This document shows, piece after piece, positions 42,496 to 51,788 of a stretch of 64,000 nt of DNA. Location of the stretch: the NCBI RefSeq assembly GCF_034377145.1, contig NZ_CP139707.1, positions 310,001 to 374,000 of the forward strand. Direction: 5' to 3'. Position numbers and translations under genes: made by a program. Under the pieces are notes generated by a model that saw nothing but the letters and a program-made list of their open reading frames with translations, searched no databases and was not told the origin of the DNA. The first letter of the stretch is position 1, and each line of letters opens with the position of its first letter. Source of the DNA: Sulfitobacter sp. OXR-159. Its GTDB lineage: Bacteria; Pseudomonadota; Alphaproteobacteria; Rhodobacterales; Rhodobacteraceae.

Positions 42496-44232
42496 ATGCA
42501 AAGCGATGTGGTGAACAGGGGGCTGTCCGAACTGCGTCGCGTGCGCGGGCGCAGCCGTGGGCTTTATTGGGCTGTGGCCTTGTTCAGCCTATTCGCCAAT
42601 ATGCTCATGCTTACCGGCCCGCTGTATATGTTGCAGGTCTATGACCGGGTGCTCGGCTCCGGCTCCGAAGAGACGCTGATCGCCCTCTCGGTTCTTGTGG
42701 TCTTTCTCTATGCGGTGATGGGGCTCTTGGATTACACGCGCGGCCGGATCATGGCGCGGGTGGGCGCGCGGTTTCAATCCGATCTCGACCGGCGGGTGTT
42801 CGACGCGGTGGTGCGCAAATCCGCCGTGGCCCCGGATGTGAAGACCAACGCGGGCCTTGCCGATCTTGAAGCCGTGCAACGGCTGATGACATCGCCGGTT
42901 CTGATGGCCGCTTTCGATGCACCTTGGACGCCGATCTTTTTCGCGGCGATCTTTCTGTTCCACCCGATGCTGGGGTGGCTGGCGGTGAGCGGCGCGGCGG
43001 TGCTGGTGGTGATCACCATTGCCAACCAGTTGCTGTCGCGCGAAAGCCAAGCGCGTGCAAACCTCTCGGGGCAGGCAGCGAACGCAATGTCGGACCAGAT
43101 CAGGGTCGAGGCTGAGATGGTGCAAGCGATGGGGATGCGTGACGCGGCATTCTCGCGCTGGCAACAGGCCCGGGGTCAGGCGTTGGAACAGCAGGTCAAA
43201 TCGACCGACGTGGGCGGCACGTTCACCGCGATGACCAAGACGCTGCGGTTGTTTCTGCAGTCCGCCATGCTGGGGCTCGGCGCGTGGTTGGTCTTGAAAA
43301 ACCAGATGACGCCGGGCGCGATGATCGCGGGCTCGATCCTGCTGGGCCGGGCGCTGGCGCCGGTCGAACTGGCATTGAACCAATGGCCGGTGGTGCAGCG
43401 GGGGCGGTCCGGTTGGGCCAATCTGGCGCAGCTTCTCGGCGCCGTGAGCGAAGAACCCCCGCGCACCGCGCTGCCGCAGCCCAAAGCGCGGCTGGTCGCC
43501 AAGGCGCTGACCGTCGTGGCACCGGGCGAGAAACAGGCGGCGCTCAAGTCGATCAATTTTACCGTCGAGCCGGGGCAGGCGGTGGGCGTGATCGGCCCGT
43601 CGGGGGCGGGGAAGTCGACATTGGCGCGCACCCTCACCGGGGTCTGGCCGCCTGCGGGCGGGTCGATCCGGCTGGATGGGGCCGCCCTTGAGCACTACGG
43701 GAGCGAAACCTTGGGGCGGCATATCGGATACCTGCCGCAGCGCGTCCAATTGTTCGATGGCACCATCGCCGAGAATATCGCCCGGCTGTCCCCCGACCCC
43801 GACGATGCCAAAGTGATCAAGGCCGCCAAATTGGCGGCGGCGCATGAGATGATCCTCGAATTCCCCCAAGGCTATGACACGCCCATTCGCGCGGGGCAGG
43901 TGCGGCTTTCTGGCGGACAGATGCAGCGCATCGGGCTGGCACGGGCGCTTTATGATGACCCGGTGATCGTGGTGCTGGATGAGCCGAATTCGAACCTCGA
44001 CAATACCGGTTCTCAGGCGTTGAATCACGCAATCCGGCAGATGAAGGCGAACGGGCGGTCGGTGCTGATCATGGCGCATCGTCCTGCGGCCATTCAGGAA
44101 TGTGACACGCTGCTGGTTCTCGATAACGGCATCCGCAAAGCCTTTGGTCCCAAGGATGAGGTGCTTGCCGGGATGGTGCAAAACCACCGCGAGATTCAGC
44201 AAGCCCCCCCGCGGTCGGGGGGCGTGGTATGA
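42496..44232 (+). CDS. Type I secretion ABC transporter (permease-ATPase)
   Basis: A 578-residue half-transporter of the PrtD/RTX type. The N-terminal membrane region (about residues 20-310, five or six helices) has LTGPLYMLQVYDRVLGSGSEETL. The ATPase has Walker A GPSGAGKST, signature LSGGQMQRIGLARAL and Walker B VIVVLDEPNSNLD. It lacks the C39 peptidase domain, as PrtD-type exporters do. ATG 42496 (GAAAGG upstream) gives the usual start. The HlyD gene overlaps it as ATGA. No TolC or RTX substrate gene is nearby, so cargo is unknown. Confidence 0.92.
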   Translation: MQSDVVNRGLSELRRVRGRSRGLYWAVALFSLFANMLMLTGPLYMLQVYDRVLGSGSEETLIALSVLVVFLYAVMGLLDYTRGRIMARVGARFQSDLDRRVFDAVVRKSAVAPDVKTNAGLADLEAVQRLMTSPVLMAAFDAPWTPIFFAAIFLFHPMLGWLAVSGAAVLVVITIANQLLSRESQARANLSGQAANAMSDQIRVEAEMVQAMGMRDAAFSRWQQARGQALEQQVKSTDVGGTFTAMTKTLRLFLQSAMLGLGAWLVLKNQMTPGAMIAGSILLGRALAPVELALNQWPVVQRGRSGWANLAQLLGAVSEEPPRTALPQPKARLVAKALTVVAPGEKQAALKSINFTVEPGQAVGVIGPSGAGKSTLARTLTGVWPPAGGSIRLDGAALEHYGSETLGRHIGYLPQRVQLFDGTIAENIARLSPDPDDAKVIKAAKLAAAHEMILEFPQGYDTPIRAGQVRLSGGQMQRIGLARALYDDPVIVVLDEPNSNLDNTGSQALNHAIRQMKANGRSVLIMAHRPAAIQECDTLLVLDNGIRKAFGPKDEVLAGMVQNHREIQQAPPRSGGVV

Positions 44233-45539
44233 CCGATCACGGCGACAAACGCTGGTCGGCAACCCGGCCCCTGATCCTTGGGTTCTTCGGGCTGATCTTG
44301 CTTTTTGGCGGTTTTGGGACTTGGGCCGTGACCAGCCAAATCGCCGGGGCGGTGGTGGCTTCGGGCCGGATCGAAGTCGACCGCAACCGGCAGATCGTCC
44401 AGCATGAAACCGGTGGTGTGGTGGCCGAAATCCTTGTGGATGAGGGCGACAGTGTCGCCGCCGGTGACGCTTTGCTGCGTCTGGATGCAGAGCAACTGAC
44501 CTCGCAATTGGCCATCGTCGAAGGCCAGCTTTATGAGCTTATGGCCCGCCGCAGCCGTCTGGAAGCGCAGCGCGATGAGGTGGAGGCGGTCACCTTTGAC
44601 GAAGAGTTGCGAACCGCCGCCTCCGAAAATCCCGACGTGCAGGAACTGGTGGACGGCCAGCGCAACCTGTTTGACGCGCGCCGCGTCAGCGTGGCCCAAA
44701 AGCTTGAGCAATTGGGCAAACGCCGGGCGCAGATCAACGCGCAAATCCGCGGGGTCGATGCGCAAGAGGCCGCGCTTTCGCGCCAGCTGGAGCTGATCGA
44801 GGAGGAGTTGGGCAATCAGCAGTCGCTGCTGGACCGTGGCCTGACGCAGGCCTCTGCCGTCTTAACCCTGATGCGCGAACAGGCCCGCCTGCGCGGCCAG
44901 ATCGGAGAGTTGTCGGCGCAAAAGGCGCAATCCCAAGAGCGGGTGACAGAGATTGACATCGAGCGGCTGAAACTGCGCTCCGCCGGGCGGGAAGAGGCGA
45001 TCACCCAGTTGCGCGATCTGCGCTACCGCGAGTTGGAGATGGCCGAACAGCGCCGCGCGCTCAGGGCTGAGATTGACCGGCTTGATATTCGCGCGCCGGT
45101 GTCGGGGGTGATCTATGGGATGCAGATCCAAACCCCGCGATCGGTCGTGCGCGCAGCAGAGCCGTTGATGTACCTCGTCCCCCAAGATCGTCCGCTGATC
45201 ATCGCCGCGCGGGTCCAGACCATTCACATCGATCAGGTCGCCGTGGGCCAAGAGGTCAATCTGCGTCTTTCGGCGTTGAACCAGCGCACCACGCCGGAAC
45301 TGGTGGGCAAGGTCTTGCAGGTCTCTGCCGATTCCATTGACGACGACGCGACCGGGCAAACCTATTACCGGGCAGAGATTGCGCTTAACCCCGGCGAGAT
45401 CAACAAGCTGAAAGAGGGCACGGTCCTCCTGCCCGGCATGCCGGTTGAGGCGTTTATCCGCACCGGCGAACGCTCTCCGATGGCCTATCTGTTGAAACCG
45501 ATGGCCGACTATTTCGCGCGCGCGTTCCGCGAAAGCTGA
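44229..45539 (+). CDS. HlyD-family type I secretion periplasmic adaptor
   Basis: Membrane fusion protein joining the ABC exporter to an outer-membrane channel. The 436-residue protein has one N-terminal helix (about 16-40), lipoyl-like halves (GAVVASGRIEVDRNRQIVQHETGGVVAEILVDEGD and the return RAPVSGVIYGMQIQTPRSVVRAAEPLMYLVPQ), and between them a long coiled coil (about residues 95-280). The C-terminal barrel ends in GMPVEAFIRTGERSPMAYLLKPMADYF, typical of PrtE/HlyD. It is coupled to the ABC gene by a four-base overlap. The OMF partner is likely encoded elsewhere. Confidence 0.93.
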   Translation: MTDHGDKRWSATRPLILGFFGLILLFGGFGTWAVTSQIAGAVVASGRIEVDRNRQIVQHETGGVVAEILVDEGDSVAAGDALLRLDAEQLTSQLAIVEGQLYELMARRSRLEAQRDEVEAVTFDEELRTAASENPDVQELVDGQRNLFDARRVSVAQKLEQLGKRRAQINAQIRGVDAQEAALSRQLELIEEELGNQQSLLDRGLTQASAVLTLMREQARLRGQIGELSAQKAQSQERVTEIDIERLKLRSAGREEAITQLRDLRYRELEMAEQRRALRAEIDRLDIRAPVSGVIYGMQIQTPRSVVRAAEPLMYLVPQDRPLIIAARVQTIHIDQVAVGQEVNLRLSALNQRTTPELVGKVLQVSADSIDDDATGQTYYRAEIALNPGEINKLKEGTVLLPGMPVEAFIRTGERSPMAYLLKPMADYFARAFRES

Positions 45540-45630
45540 TGCGCGGCGCCGGGCGGGCGGCAAAGGGGCTTTTCCTCGGGGCGGAGGGCGGTTAGCGTCC
45601 GCTTGAACCCGCAACCAAAGGAAGCCCGTC

Positions 45631-46089
45631 ATGTCCCTGACCGCCCGCCTTGCCGATCTCGGCATCACCCTGCCCGACGCGCCCGCACCGGCCGCGAACT
45701 ATGTGCCCTTTGTGGTCACCGGCAATACCGTCTATGTTTCGGGCCAAATCTCCAACGGGCCGGATGGGTTGATCACCGGGCGTTTGGGCGACGGTATGGA
45801 TGTCGACGCCGGGGCCGCCGCCGCGCGCAGCTGTGCGTTGAGCCTTTTGGCGCAGGTCCGCGCTGCTTGCGGAGGCGATCTGGACCGTCTCAAACGGGTT
45901 GTGAAACTGACGGGCTTTGTGAACTCAACCGCCGATTTCACCGACCAGCCCAAGGTCATCAATGGGGCCTCTGACTTCATGGTCGAGGCTTTGGGCGACG
46001 CGGGCCGCCACGCCCGCTCGGCGGTCTCTGCCGCATCACTGCCCTTGGGTGTCGCCGTCGAAATCGAAGGCATTTTTGAGATCGAATGA
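45631..46089 (+). CDS. RidA-family (YjgF/YER057c) enamine deaminase-like protein
   Basis: A 152-residue RidA-family protein. It has YVSGQISNGPDGLITGRLGDG, the loop LDRLKRVVKLTGFVNSTADF and SAASLPLGVAVEIEGIFEIE. RidA hydrolyzes reactive enamines from PLP enzymes. Many family members have other roles. This one is the longer subgroup and lacks the usual catalytic Arg at the expected place near the end, where LPLGV appears, so its activity is not sure. It overlaps the glycerophosphodiesterase gene as ATGA. Confidence 0.88.
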   Translation: MSLTARLADLGITLPDAPAPAANYVPFVVTGNTVYVSGQISNGPDGLITGRLGDGMDVDAGAAAARSCALSLLAQVRAACGGDLDRLKRVVKLTGFVNSTADFTDQPKVINGASDFMVEALGDAGRHARSAVSAASLPLGVAVEIEGIFEIE

Positions 46090-46847
46090 CCCTTCCCACC
46101 GCCTTTCTGGACATTCCGCTGGCGCATCGCGCGCTGCATGACCTCTCTGCCAGGCGGCCTGAGAACAGCCGCGCCGCCGTGCGGGCGGCTGTCGATGCGG
46201 GTGTCGGCATAGAGATTGACCTGCAACTCAGCGCCGATAACAAGGCGATGGTGTTCCATGACTATGCTTTGGAGCGGCTGACACCAGAGCGCGGCGCGGT
46301 CCGGCTGCGTGAGGCCAGCGCCCTTGCGGCCATCCCGCTAAAGGGCGGCGACGAGGGGATTCCAACGCTTGAGGAAATCCTCGACCTCATCGCCGGGCGC
46401 GTGCCGCTTTTGGTGGAGTTCAAGGATCAAGACGGCGCCATGGGACCGGACGTGGGCCCGCTAGAGACCGCCGCCGCCGAACTGCTTGGCCGCTACCGGG
46501 GCGATTTGGCGGTCATGTCCTTCAATCCGCATTCGGTGCGCGCACTCGCCCGTCTTTTACCCGACGTACCACGCGGTCTGACCACCAGCGCCTACCGCCC
46601 CGATGAATGGCCGCTGCCCGCAGCCACCTGCGATCGGCTGCGGGGCATACCCGACTATGCCGACACCGGCTCCTGTTTCATCAGCCATGAGGCCGATGAC
46701 CTGAACCGCCTGCGTGTGGCTGAGCTAAAGGCCGACGGGGCGGCGGTGCTCTGTTGGACAATCCGCAGCCAAGTTGAGGAAGATATCGCGCGTCAGGTGG
46801 CGCAGAACGTGACCTTTGAGGGGTATCTGCCGCGCCCGCGCTCTTGA
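46086..46847 (+). CDS. Glycerophosphodiester phosphodiesterase
   Basis: A 253-residue cytoplasmic phosphodiesterase that releases glycerol-3-phosphate from glycerophosphodiesters. It shows the GDPD pattern AHRALHDLSARRPENSRAAV with the catalytic His, IEIDLQLSADNKAMVFHDY with the metal-binding Glu/Asp and second His, and PLLVEFKDQ. No signal peptide is present. It overlaps the RidA-like gene by four bases and is followed, after 48 bases, by the FemAB-like gene. Substrate range cannot be judged. Confidence 0.92.
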   Translation: MTLPTAFLDIPLAHRALHDLSARRPENSRAAVRAAVDAGVGIEIDLQLSADNKAMVFHDYALERLTPERGAVRLREASALAAIPLKGGDEGIPTLEEILDLIAGRVPLLVEFKDQDGAMGPDVGPLETAAAELLGRYRGDLAVMSFNPHSVRALARLLPDVPRGLTTSAYRPDEWPLPAATCDRLRGIPDYADTGSCFISHEADDLNRLRVAELKADGAAVLCWTIRSQVEEDIARQVAQNVTFEGYLPRPRS

Positions 46848-46895
46848 TCTGCGAGGCCGAGGCCACACATAGGACGCAAGGCAGGCAAGGCTCAG

Positions 46896-48083
46896 ATGAA
46901 CGCGCAGGAAATCGAGATTACCGTGGTGCCAGAACTGGCACAGATCGGCCAAAAGGACTGGAACGCCTGCGCCTGTCCCGAGGCCGCGGGCGGGGGCCGT
47001 CCGCGTGACCCGTTCACAACCTATCGTTTCCTGTCGGCGCTAGAGCAGAGCGGATCGGTCGGCCCCGGCACGGGCTGGCAGCCGCAGTATCTGGCCGCGC
47101 GGATTGCGGGCCAAGTGATCGCCGTGGCGCCGATGTATGCCAAATCGCACAGCCAAGGCGAATATATCTTCGACCACAATTGGGCCCATGCCTATGAGCG
47201 CGCGGGCGGGCGGTATTACCCCAAACTGCAGATCGCCGTGCCCCACACCCCCGCCACCGGGCGGCGCTTTTTGGTGCGGCCCGGGTTTGAAGAGGCGGGC
47301 ACCGCCGCGCTGGTTCAAGGCGCGGTGCAGCTGACCGATAATAACGCGCTGTCGTCGCTCCATGTGACCTTTTGCACCGAGCAGGAGGTCGCCCGGGCCG
47401 AAGCACTGGGCCTGATGAGCCGCAAAAGCCAGCAGTTTCACTGGCGCAACCGCGACTATGCGGATTTCGACGGTTTCCTCGCCAGCCTGTCTTCGCGCAA
47501 GCGCAAGAACATCCGCAAAGAACGCGCACAGGCGCAGGATTTTGGCGGCACGATCCACACCTTCACTGGCGATCAGATCGAACCCGAACATTGGGATGCC
47601 TTTTGGCAGTTCTACCAAGACACCGGCGCGCGGAAATGGGGTTCGCCTTACCTCACGCGGGAATTCTTTGACCACGCGCAAGAAAACCTGCGCGACGATA
47701 TCGCGCTGGTGCTGGCCGAACGTGACGGGCGTTGGGTTGCCGGGGCGCTGAACTTCATCGGGCGCGAGACGCTCTTTGGCCGCTACTGGGGCTGTACCGA
47801 ACACCACCCCTTTCTGCATTTCGAACTGTGCTATTATCGCGCCATGGATTTCGCCATCGCCCATGGGCTTTCCCGTGTAGAGGCGGGCGCGCAGGGCGAA
47901 CACAAGCTCGCGCGCGGCTATCTGCCGTCCCCCACATGGTCGCTGCATTGGATGCGCGATCCGGGCTTTGCCTCTGCCGTGGGGGAGTATCTGCAGGCCG
48001 CACGCGACGCCGTGGACGAAGAGATCAGCGTGCTGACCGACTACGGCCCCTTCAAAAAGACGACGATCGAGGAACAAGAATGA
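46896..48083 (+). CDS. FemAB/GNAT-like acyltransferase (DUF482 type)
   Basis: A 395-residue protein of the peptidogalycan-biosynthesis-like/DUF482 family, with a double GNAT fold. Recognizable parts are [76 protein letters not shown] and [37 protein letters not shown]. The family is thought to add amino acids or acyl groups to unknown acceptors. Its substrate is unproven. It overlaps phhB as ATGA, a pairing I would not expect from function alone. Confidence 0.88.
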   Translation: MNAQEIEITVVPELAQIGQKDWNACACPEAAGGGRPRDPFTTYRFLSALEQSGSVGPGTGWQPQYLAARIAGQVIAVAPMYAKSHSQGEYIFDHNWAHAYERAGGRYYPKLQIAVPHTPATGRRFLVRPGFEEAGTAALVQGAVQLTDNNALSSLHVTFCTEQEVARAEALGLMSRKSQQFHWRNRDYADFDGFLASLSSRKRKNIRKERAQAQDFGGTIHTFTGDQIEPEHWDAFWQFYQDTGARKWGSPYLTREFFDHAQENLRDDIALVLAERDGRWVAGALNFIGRETLFGRYWGCTEHHPFLHFELCYYRAMDFAIAHGLSRVEAGAQGEHKLARGYLPSPTWSLHWMRDPGFASAVGEYLQAARDAVDEEISVLTDYGPFKKTTIEEQE

Positions 48084-48388
48084 CCGAGAGATTAAGCATC
48101 GAGACCCGCAAGACGCTGCTGCAACCGCTGTTCAATACCGGCTGGGAAATGGTCGAAAGCCGGGATGCGATCCACAAGACGTTCAAGTTCAAGGATTTCG
48201 CCGACGCCTTTGGCTGGATGACAAGGGTGGCTATTTGGGCGGAAAAGTGGAATCACCATCCCGAATGGAGCAATGTTTACAACCGCGTGGAGGTGACGTT
48301 GATCACCCATGACGTGGATGGGCTAAGCTCGCTCGACGCGAAATTGGCGCGCAAGATGGATGGTCTCTTTGGGGCCGGGAAAGACTGA
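48080..48388 (+). CDS. phhB: Pterin-4a-carbinolamine dehydratase
   Basis: Dehydrates 4a-hydroxytetrahydrobiopterin and so recycles the pterin cofactor of aromatic hydroxylases. The 102-residue protein has the catalytic motif [29 protein letters not shown], with paired His residues, and the AFGWMTRVA helix. Length is standard. The start at ATG 48080 overlaps the stop of the FemAB-like gene. No phenylalanine hydroxylase (phhA) is in the window. In many bacteria without it the protein has an unclear role. Confidence 0.95.
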   Translation: MTERLSIETRKTLLQPLFNTGWEMVESRDAIHKTFKFKDFADAFGWMTRVAIWAEKWNHHPEWSNVYNRVEVTLITHDVDGLSSLDAKLARKMDGLFGAGKD

Positions 48389-48400
48389 CGGAGAGACCGG

Positions 48401-49246
48401 ATGCAAGATTTGTTTGAAACGGAACTGTGGCAGGGCAAGACGATTGCCGATCTGCTGACGCTGGAGTTCCTTGCCAGCGCGGCAGGCTCGGTGATCGGCG
48501 CGATTGTGATCCTGTTGCTGGGGTGGGTCATCTCAAGTTGGCTGCAACACCGTGTCGAAAACCTTGGCAAGCGGAACAAGCACCTCGACGAGATGCTGTT
48601 CGAATTTCTGGCTTCCATCGTGCGTTATGTGGTGCTGGGCTTTACCGTTTTGTTCGTGCTCAACACTTTCGGGGTCAAGACGACTTCGGTCGTGGCGGTT
48701 ATCGGTGCGGCGGGTCTGGCGATTGGTCTGGCCCTGCAGGGCACCCTGTCGAACGTGGCCGCCGGGGTCATGCTTATCCTCTTTCGTCCGATCAAGATCG
48801 GCGATTTCGTGGTGATCGCGGGCGAGATGGGCACGGTCAAACAGATCAACCTGAACTATACGGTGCTGGCCGACCTCAGCAATGTGCAGGTCATCGTGCC
48901 GAACTCTGAGGTTTGGGGCAATGTCATCACCAACTATTCCGTCAACCCGACCCGCCGTGCGGAATGGACCTTTGGCGTGGGCTATGGCGCGAACCTCAAG
49001 ACCGCCGAAGAGATCATTCGCAGCACGATCATGGCGGATGAACGCGCCCATGCCGATCCTGAGCCCTTCATTCAGGTGAACAATCTCAACGACAGTTCGG
49101 TCGATTTCCTTGTGCGGGTCTGGTGCAGCGCGGGGGATTATTTTGCCTTCAAGGCCGATATGACCCGCAAGGTCAAAGAGGCGTTGGATGAAGGCGGGGT
49201 GGATATTCCGTTCCCCACACGCACCATCGTGCAGGCTGCGGAATAG
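48401..49246 (+). CDS. MscS-type small mechanosensitive channel
   Basis: A 281-residue channel close in size to E. coli MscS. It has three membrane helices (about 26-48, 65-85 and 90-125). The pore helix is AVIGAAGLAIGLALQGTLSNVAAGVMLILFRPIKIGDFV. The beta domain and the cytoplasmic cage follow, ending in VKEALDEGGVDIPFPTRTI. It starts 12 bases after phhB and may share its transcript. It is the second MscS-family gene in the window. The first, at 14913, has a longer membrane part. Confidence 0.95.
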   Translation: MQDLFETELWQGKTIADLLTLEFLASAAGSVIGAIVILLLGWVISSWLQHRVENLGKRNKHLDEMLFEFLASIVRYVVLGFTVLFVLNTFGVKTTSVVAVIGAAGLAIGLALQGTLSNVAAGVMLILFRPIKIGDFVVIAGEMGTVKQINLNYTVLADLSNVQVIVPNSEVWGNVITNYSVNPTRRAEWTFGVGYGANLKTAEEIIRSTIMADERAHADPEPFIQVNNLNDSSVDFLVRVWCSAGDYFAFKADMTRKVKEALDEGGVDIPFPTRTIVQAAE

Positions 49247-49289
49247 GCCTTCGCGTCTGTGGCCCTTCGCGGGGCACCCCTATCAGCAA

Positions 49290-49316
49290 AACGCCCGGCC
49301 AATCTGGCCGGGCGTT
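49290..49316. terminator. Bidirectional terminator between mscS and peroxiredoxin
   Basis: Perfect 11-bp stem AACGCCCGGCC / GGCCGGGCGTT with loop AATCT. The minus side has a TTTTGC tail. It ends two convergent genes. Confidence 0.82.
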
Positions 49317-49322
49317 CGCATT

Positions 49323-49811
49323 TTACATATTGTCCAGCAGTGCTTCGCCGCCGGAAATCTCGCAGGTGCCGGGGCTTTCCTCGGGCTGCCACAGTGTCAC
49401 CTTGCCGTCTTCGACGAGCATCGCATAGCGTTTGGACCGGCCGACCAGCCCGGCACCTTCGGCGTCGAACTCCATGCCGATGGCGCGGGTGAATGCGCTG
49501 CTGGCGTCGGCCAACATGGTGATTCCGGCCTCACTCGCGCCGGTCGCTTCGCCCCAAGCTTTCATCACGAAAGGGTCGTTGCAGGAGACGCAGATCACCT
49601 CATCCACGCCTTTGGCGTCGAACTGATCTTTGGTGCGCACGAAGCTCGGCACATGGGCAGAGTGGCAGGTGGGCGTGAACGCACCCGGCACGGCAAAGAT
49701 CACCACTTTGCGGCCCTTGAGCTTGTCGGCCATCTGCACCGGCTCGGGCCCATCCGCGCCCATCTGAACCAGTTTCGCGTCCGGCAGCGTCGAACCTTGA
49801 GAAATCGTCAT
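49323..49811 (-). CDS. Prx5/AhpC-TSA-type peroxiredoxin
   Basis: Thiol peroxidase reducing H2O2 and organic peroxides. The 162-residue protein is of Prx5 type, with the peroxidatic Cys in VPGAFTPTCHSAHVPSF and the following KGVDEVICVSCNDPFVMKAWGEA, which holds two Cys. It ends GTCEISGGEALLDNM, another Cys that could resolve the disulfide. I chose ATG 49811 with AGGAGAGG upstream. The longer frame upstream lies in the divergent gene's leader. A reductase partner is not adjacent. Confidence 0.93.
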   Translation of the reverse strand: MTISQGSTLPDAKLVQMGADGPEPVQMADKLKGRKVVIFAVPGAFTPTCHSAHVPSFVRTKDQFDAKGVDEVICVSCNDPFVMKAWGEATGASEAGITMLADASSAFTRAIGMEFDAEGAGLVGRSKRYAMLVEDGKVTLWQPEESPGTCEISGGEALLDNM

Positions 49812-49899
49812 GGGATAGCCTCTCCTGTCATTGCGGTTGTCTTGGGGCCAGATATAGGCTTTGACCGCGACTGAGACCAGATCAATCGGAGGGTGGCAA

Positions 49900-51105
49900 A
49901 TGCAGCATGTGGTGGTGATCGGAGCCGGGCAGGCGGGGGCCTCTTGCGTGGCCAAACTGCGCAATGGCGGGTTTGAGGGCAAGATCACCCTGATCGGGGC
50001 CGAGCCTTGCCCGCCCTACCAACGGCCACCGCTGTCCAAAGGGTATCTGCTGGGCGATATGACACTGGAGCGGCTGTTTCTGCGGCCCGAGGCTTTCTAT
50101 GCCGACCAAGGGATCGCGCTCAAGACCGATTGCCGCGTTACCGCGATTGACCCTGAAACGCGCGTTCTTGCCACCACTGTCGGGCAGATCGCCTATGACG
50201 AACTGGTGCTCGCTACCGGCTCCCTCCCGCGTCGGCTACCGGCGGCGATTGGCGGCGATCTGGTAGGCGTCTTTACCGTGCGCGATCTGGCGGATGTGGA
50301 TGCCATGGCGCCGCGTTTCTCAAAGGGCGCGAAGGTTCTGATCGTCGGCGGTGGCTACATCGGGCTGGAAGCCGCGGCCGTCGCGGCCAAGCTGGGGCTT
50401 GAGGTCACGCTGGTGGAAATGGCCGACCGCATCCTGCAGCGCGTCGCAGCGCCCGAGACCAGTGATTATTTCCGCGCCCTGCATGAAGGCCACGGTGTTA
50501 CGCTGCGCGAAGGCGTGGGGCTGGAGCGGCTGTTGGGCGAAGGCCACGTCACCGGCGCACGGCTGAGCGATGGGACAGAGATTGCCGCCGATTTCGTCAT
50601 CACCGGCGTGGGCATCGAGCCCGACATCGCGCTGGCCAAGGCAGCAGGGATCGAGATCGACAACGGCATCAAGGTCGACGCACAGGGCCGCACGAGTGTG
50701 CCGGGCATCTGGGCGGCGGGGGATTGCACCTCTTTCCCCTATCGCGGCGGGCGTATCCGGTTGGAAAGCGTGCCCAATGCCATCGATCAGGCCGAGGTGG
50801 TCGCTGAAAACATCCTCGGCGCGGGTAAGGAATACATTGCCAAACCGTGGTTCTGGTCGGACCAATATGACGTGAAGCTGCAAATCGCCGGGCTGAACGC
50901 AGGCTATGACCGCGTGGTCACCCGCCTTGGCGAAGGCAGCGCCTCGTTCTGGTACTACCTTGGCGAAACGTTGCTGGCCGTCGATGCCGCGAACGATCCG
51001 CGCGGCTATATGGTGGGCAAACGGCTGATCGAAGCGGGAAAATCGCCAGACCCGGCTTTGGTCGCGGACTCTCAGACAGACCTAAAGGCATTGCTGAAAC
51101 CATGA
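49900..51105 (+). CDS. FAD-dependent ferredoxin/rubredoxin-reductase-like enzyme
   Basis: A 401-residue flavoprotein of the rhodocoxin/BphA4-type reductase family. FAD-binding GxGxxG is at the N-terminus (VVVIGAGQAGASCVAKL), followed by PPYQRPPLSKGYLLGD and the NAD-binding VLIVGGGYIGLEAAAVAAKLG. The FAD-C-terminal motif is VPGIWAAGDCTSFPY. It probably transfers electrons from NADH to a ferredoxin, often for P450s or dioxygenases. No ferredoxin or oxygenase lies next to it. GGAGGG precedes ATG 49900. It overlaps rsmD by four bases. Confidence 0.92.
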   Translation: MQHVVVIGAGQAGASCVAKLRNGGFEGKITLIGAEPCPPYQRPPLSKGYLLGDMTLERLFLRPEAFYADQGIALKTDCRVTAIDPETRVLATTVGQIAYDELVLATGSLPRRLPAAIGGDLVGVFTVRDLADVDAMAPRFSKGAKVLIVGGGYIGLEAAAVAAKLGLEVTLVEMADRILQRVAAPETSDYFRALHEGHGVTLREGVGLERLLGEGHVTGARLSDGTEIAADFVITGVGIEPDIALAKAAGIEIDNGIKVDAQGRTSVPGIWAAGDCTSFPYRGGRIRLESVPNAIDQAEVVAENILGAGKEYIAKPWFWSDQYDVKLQIAGLNAGYDRVVTRLGEGSASFWYYLGETLLAVDAANDPRGYMVGKRLIEAGKSPDPALVADSQTDLKALLKP

Positions 51106-51659
51106 GGATTATCGCTGGGAAATACCGTGGCCGACCGCTTGCCGCGCTTGGCAAGGGCGACGCCGGGGCGCATCTGCGACCGACCTCCGACCGGGTGCGC
51201 GAGAGCCTTTTTTCGATGTTGACCCATCACGATGTGATCGAGGGCGCGCGGGTGTTGGACCTGTTCGCAGGCACCGGCGCGCTTGGGTTCGAGGCCCTGT
51301 CGCGCGGTGCTGTGTCGGTCTGCTTTGTTGAGAATGGCCGGACAGGTCAGCAGTTGATCGGGGAGAACATGCGCAAACTAGAGGCAGAGGCGGAAACGCG
51401 GCTGCTGCGCAATGACGCGACGCGGCTGGGGCCATGCACGCAGGACCCTCTCGATCTGGTCTTCCTTGACCCGCCCTATGGCAAATCCATGGGGCAAAAG
51501 GCGCTTGTTGCGGCAGCCGAAGGCGGTTGGTTTGCGCCCGGCGCGATGATCGTTTGGGAGGAAAACGCGCCCATGCACGCGCCCGAGGGATTCGCCCGGA
51601 TCGACACGCGCAAATACGGCGATACCCATGTGACGCTGCTGCAAAGGGCTGCAAGCTAA
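51102..51659 (+). CDS. rsmD: 16S rRNA (guanine-966-N2)-methyltransferase
   Basis: SAM-dependent methyltransferase acting on the small subunit. The 185-residue protein has the start MRIIAGKYRGRPLAALG, the SAM loop VLDLFAGTGALGFEALSRGA and the catalytic LDPPYGK motif (NPPY type). It overlaps the upstream FAD reductase as ATGA, so the two are cotranscribed. That link has no obvious functional reason. Length and motifs are standard. Confidence 0.95.
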   Translation: MRIIAGKYRGRPLAALGKGDAGAHLRPTSDRVRESLFSMLTHHDVIEGARVLDLFAGTGALGFEALSRGAVSVCFVENGRTGQQLIGENMRKLEAEAETRLLRNDATRLGPCTQDPLDLVFLDPPYGKSMGQKALVAAAEGGWFAPGAMIVWEENAPMHAPEGFARIDTRKYGDTHVTLLQRAAS

Positions 51660-51709
51660 CAGCTTTTTGCCGAGCGCTATCCCCTCTCAGGTTGATCCTT
51701 GTCTTTTCC

Positions 51710-51722
51710 GACAGAATAAGTC
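51710..51722. promoter_or_regulatory. GAC-N7-GTC dyad upstream of the iron cluster
   Basis: GACAGAATAAGTC, an interrupted inverted repeat with an AT-rich core, lies 66 bases before the imelysin start. It may be an operator. My recollection of the Rhodobacterales iron box (IscR-type) has a similar AT-rich dyad, but I cannot confirm it. Confidence 0.35.
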
Positions 51723-51788
51723 ACCTATTGCTCGAAGGCCCGCCGCGCCTGTGTCGGGACTATGGTGATTTTCAAGGAGGGACATCCG

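Noticed and set aside
42589..44262. 557-codon minus-strand frame over the type I secretion ABC gene
   Set aside because: Antisense to a gene with full Walker motifs. Arg/His/Pro-rich translation typical of shadow frames.
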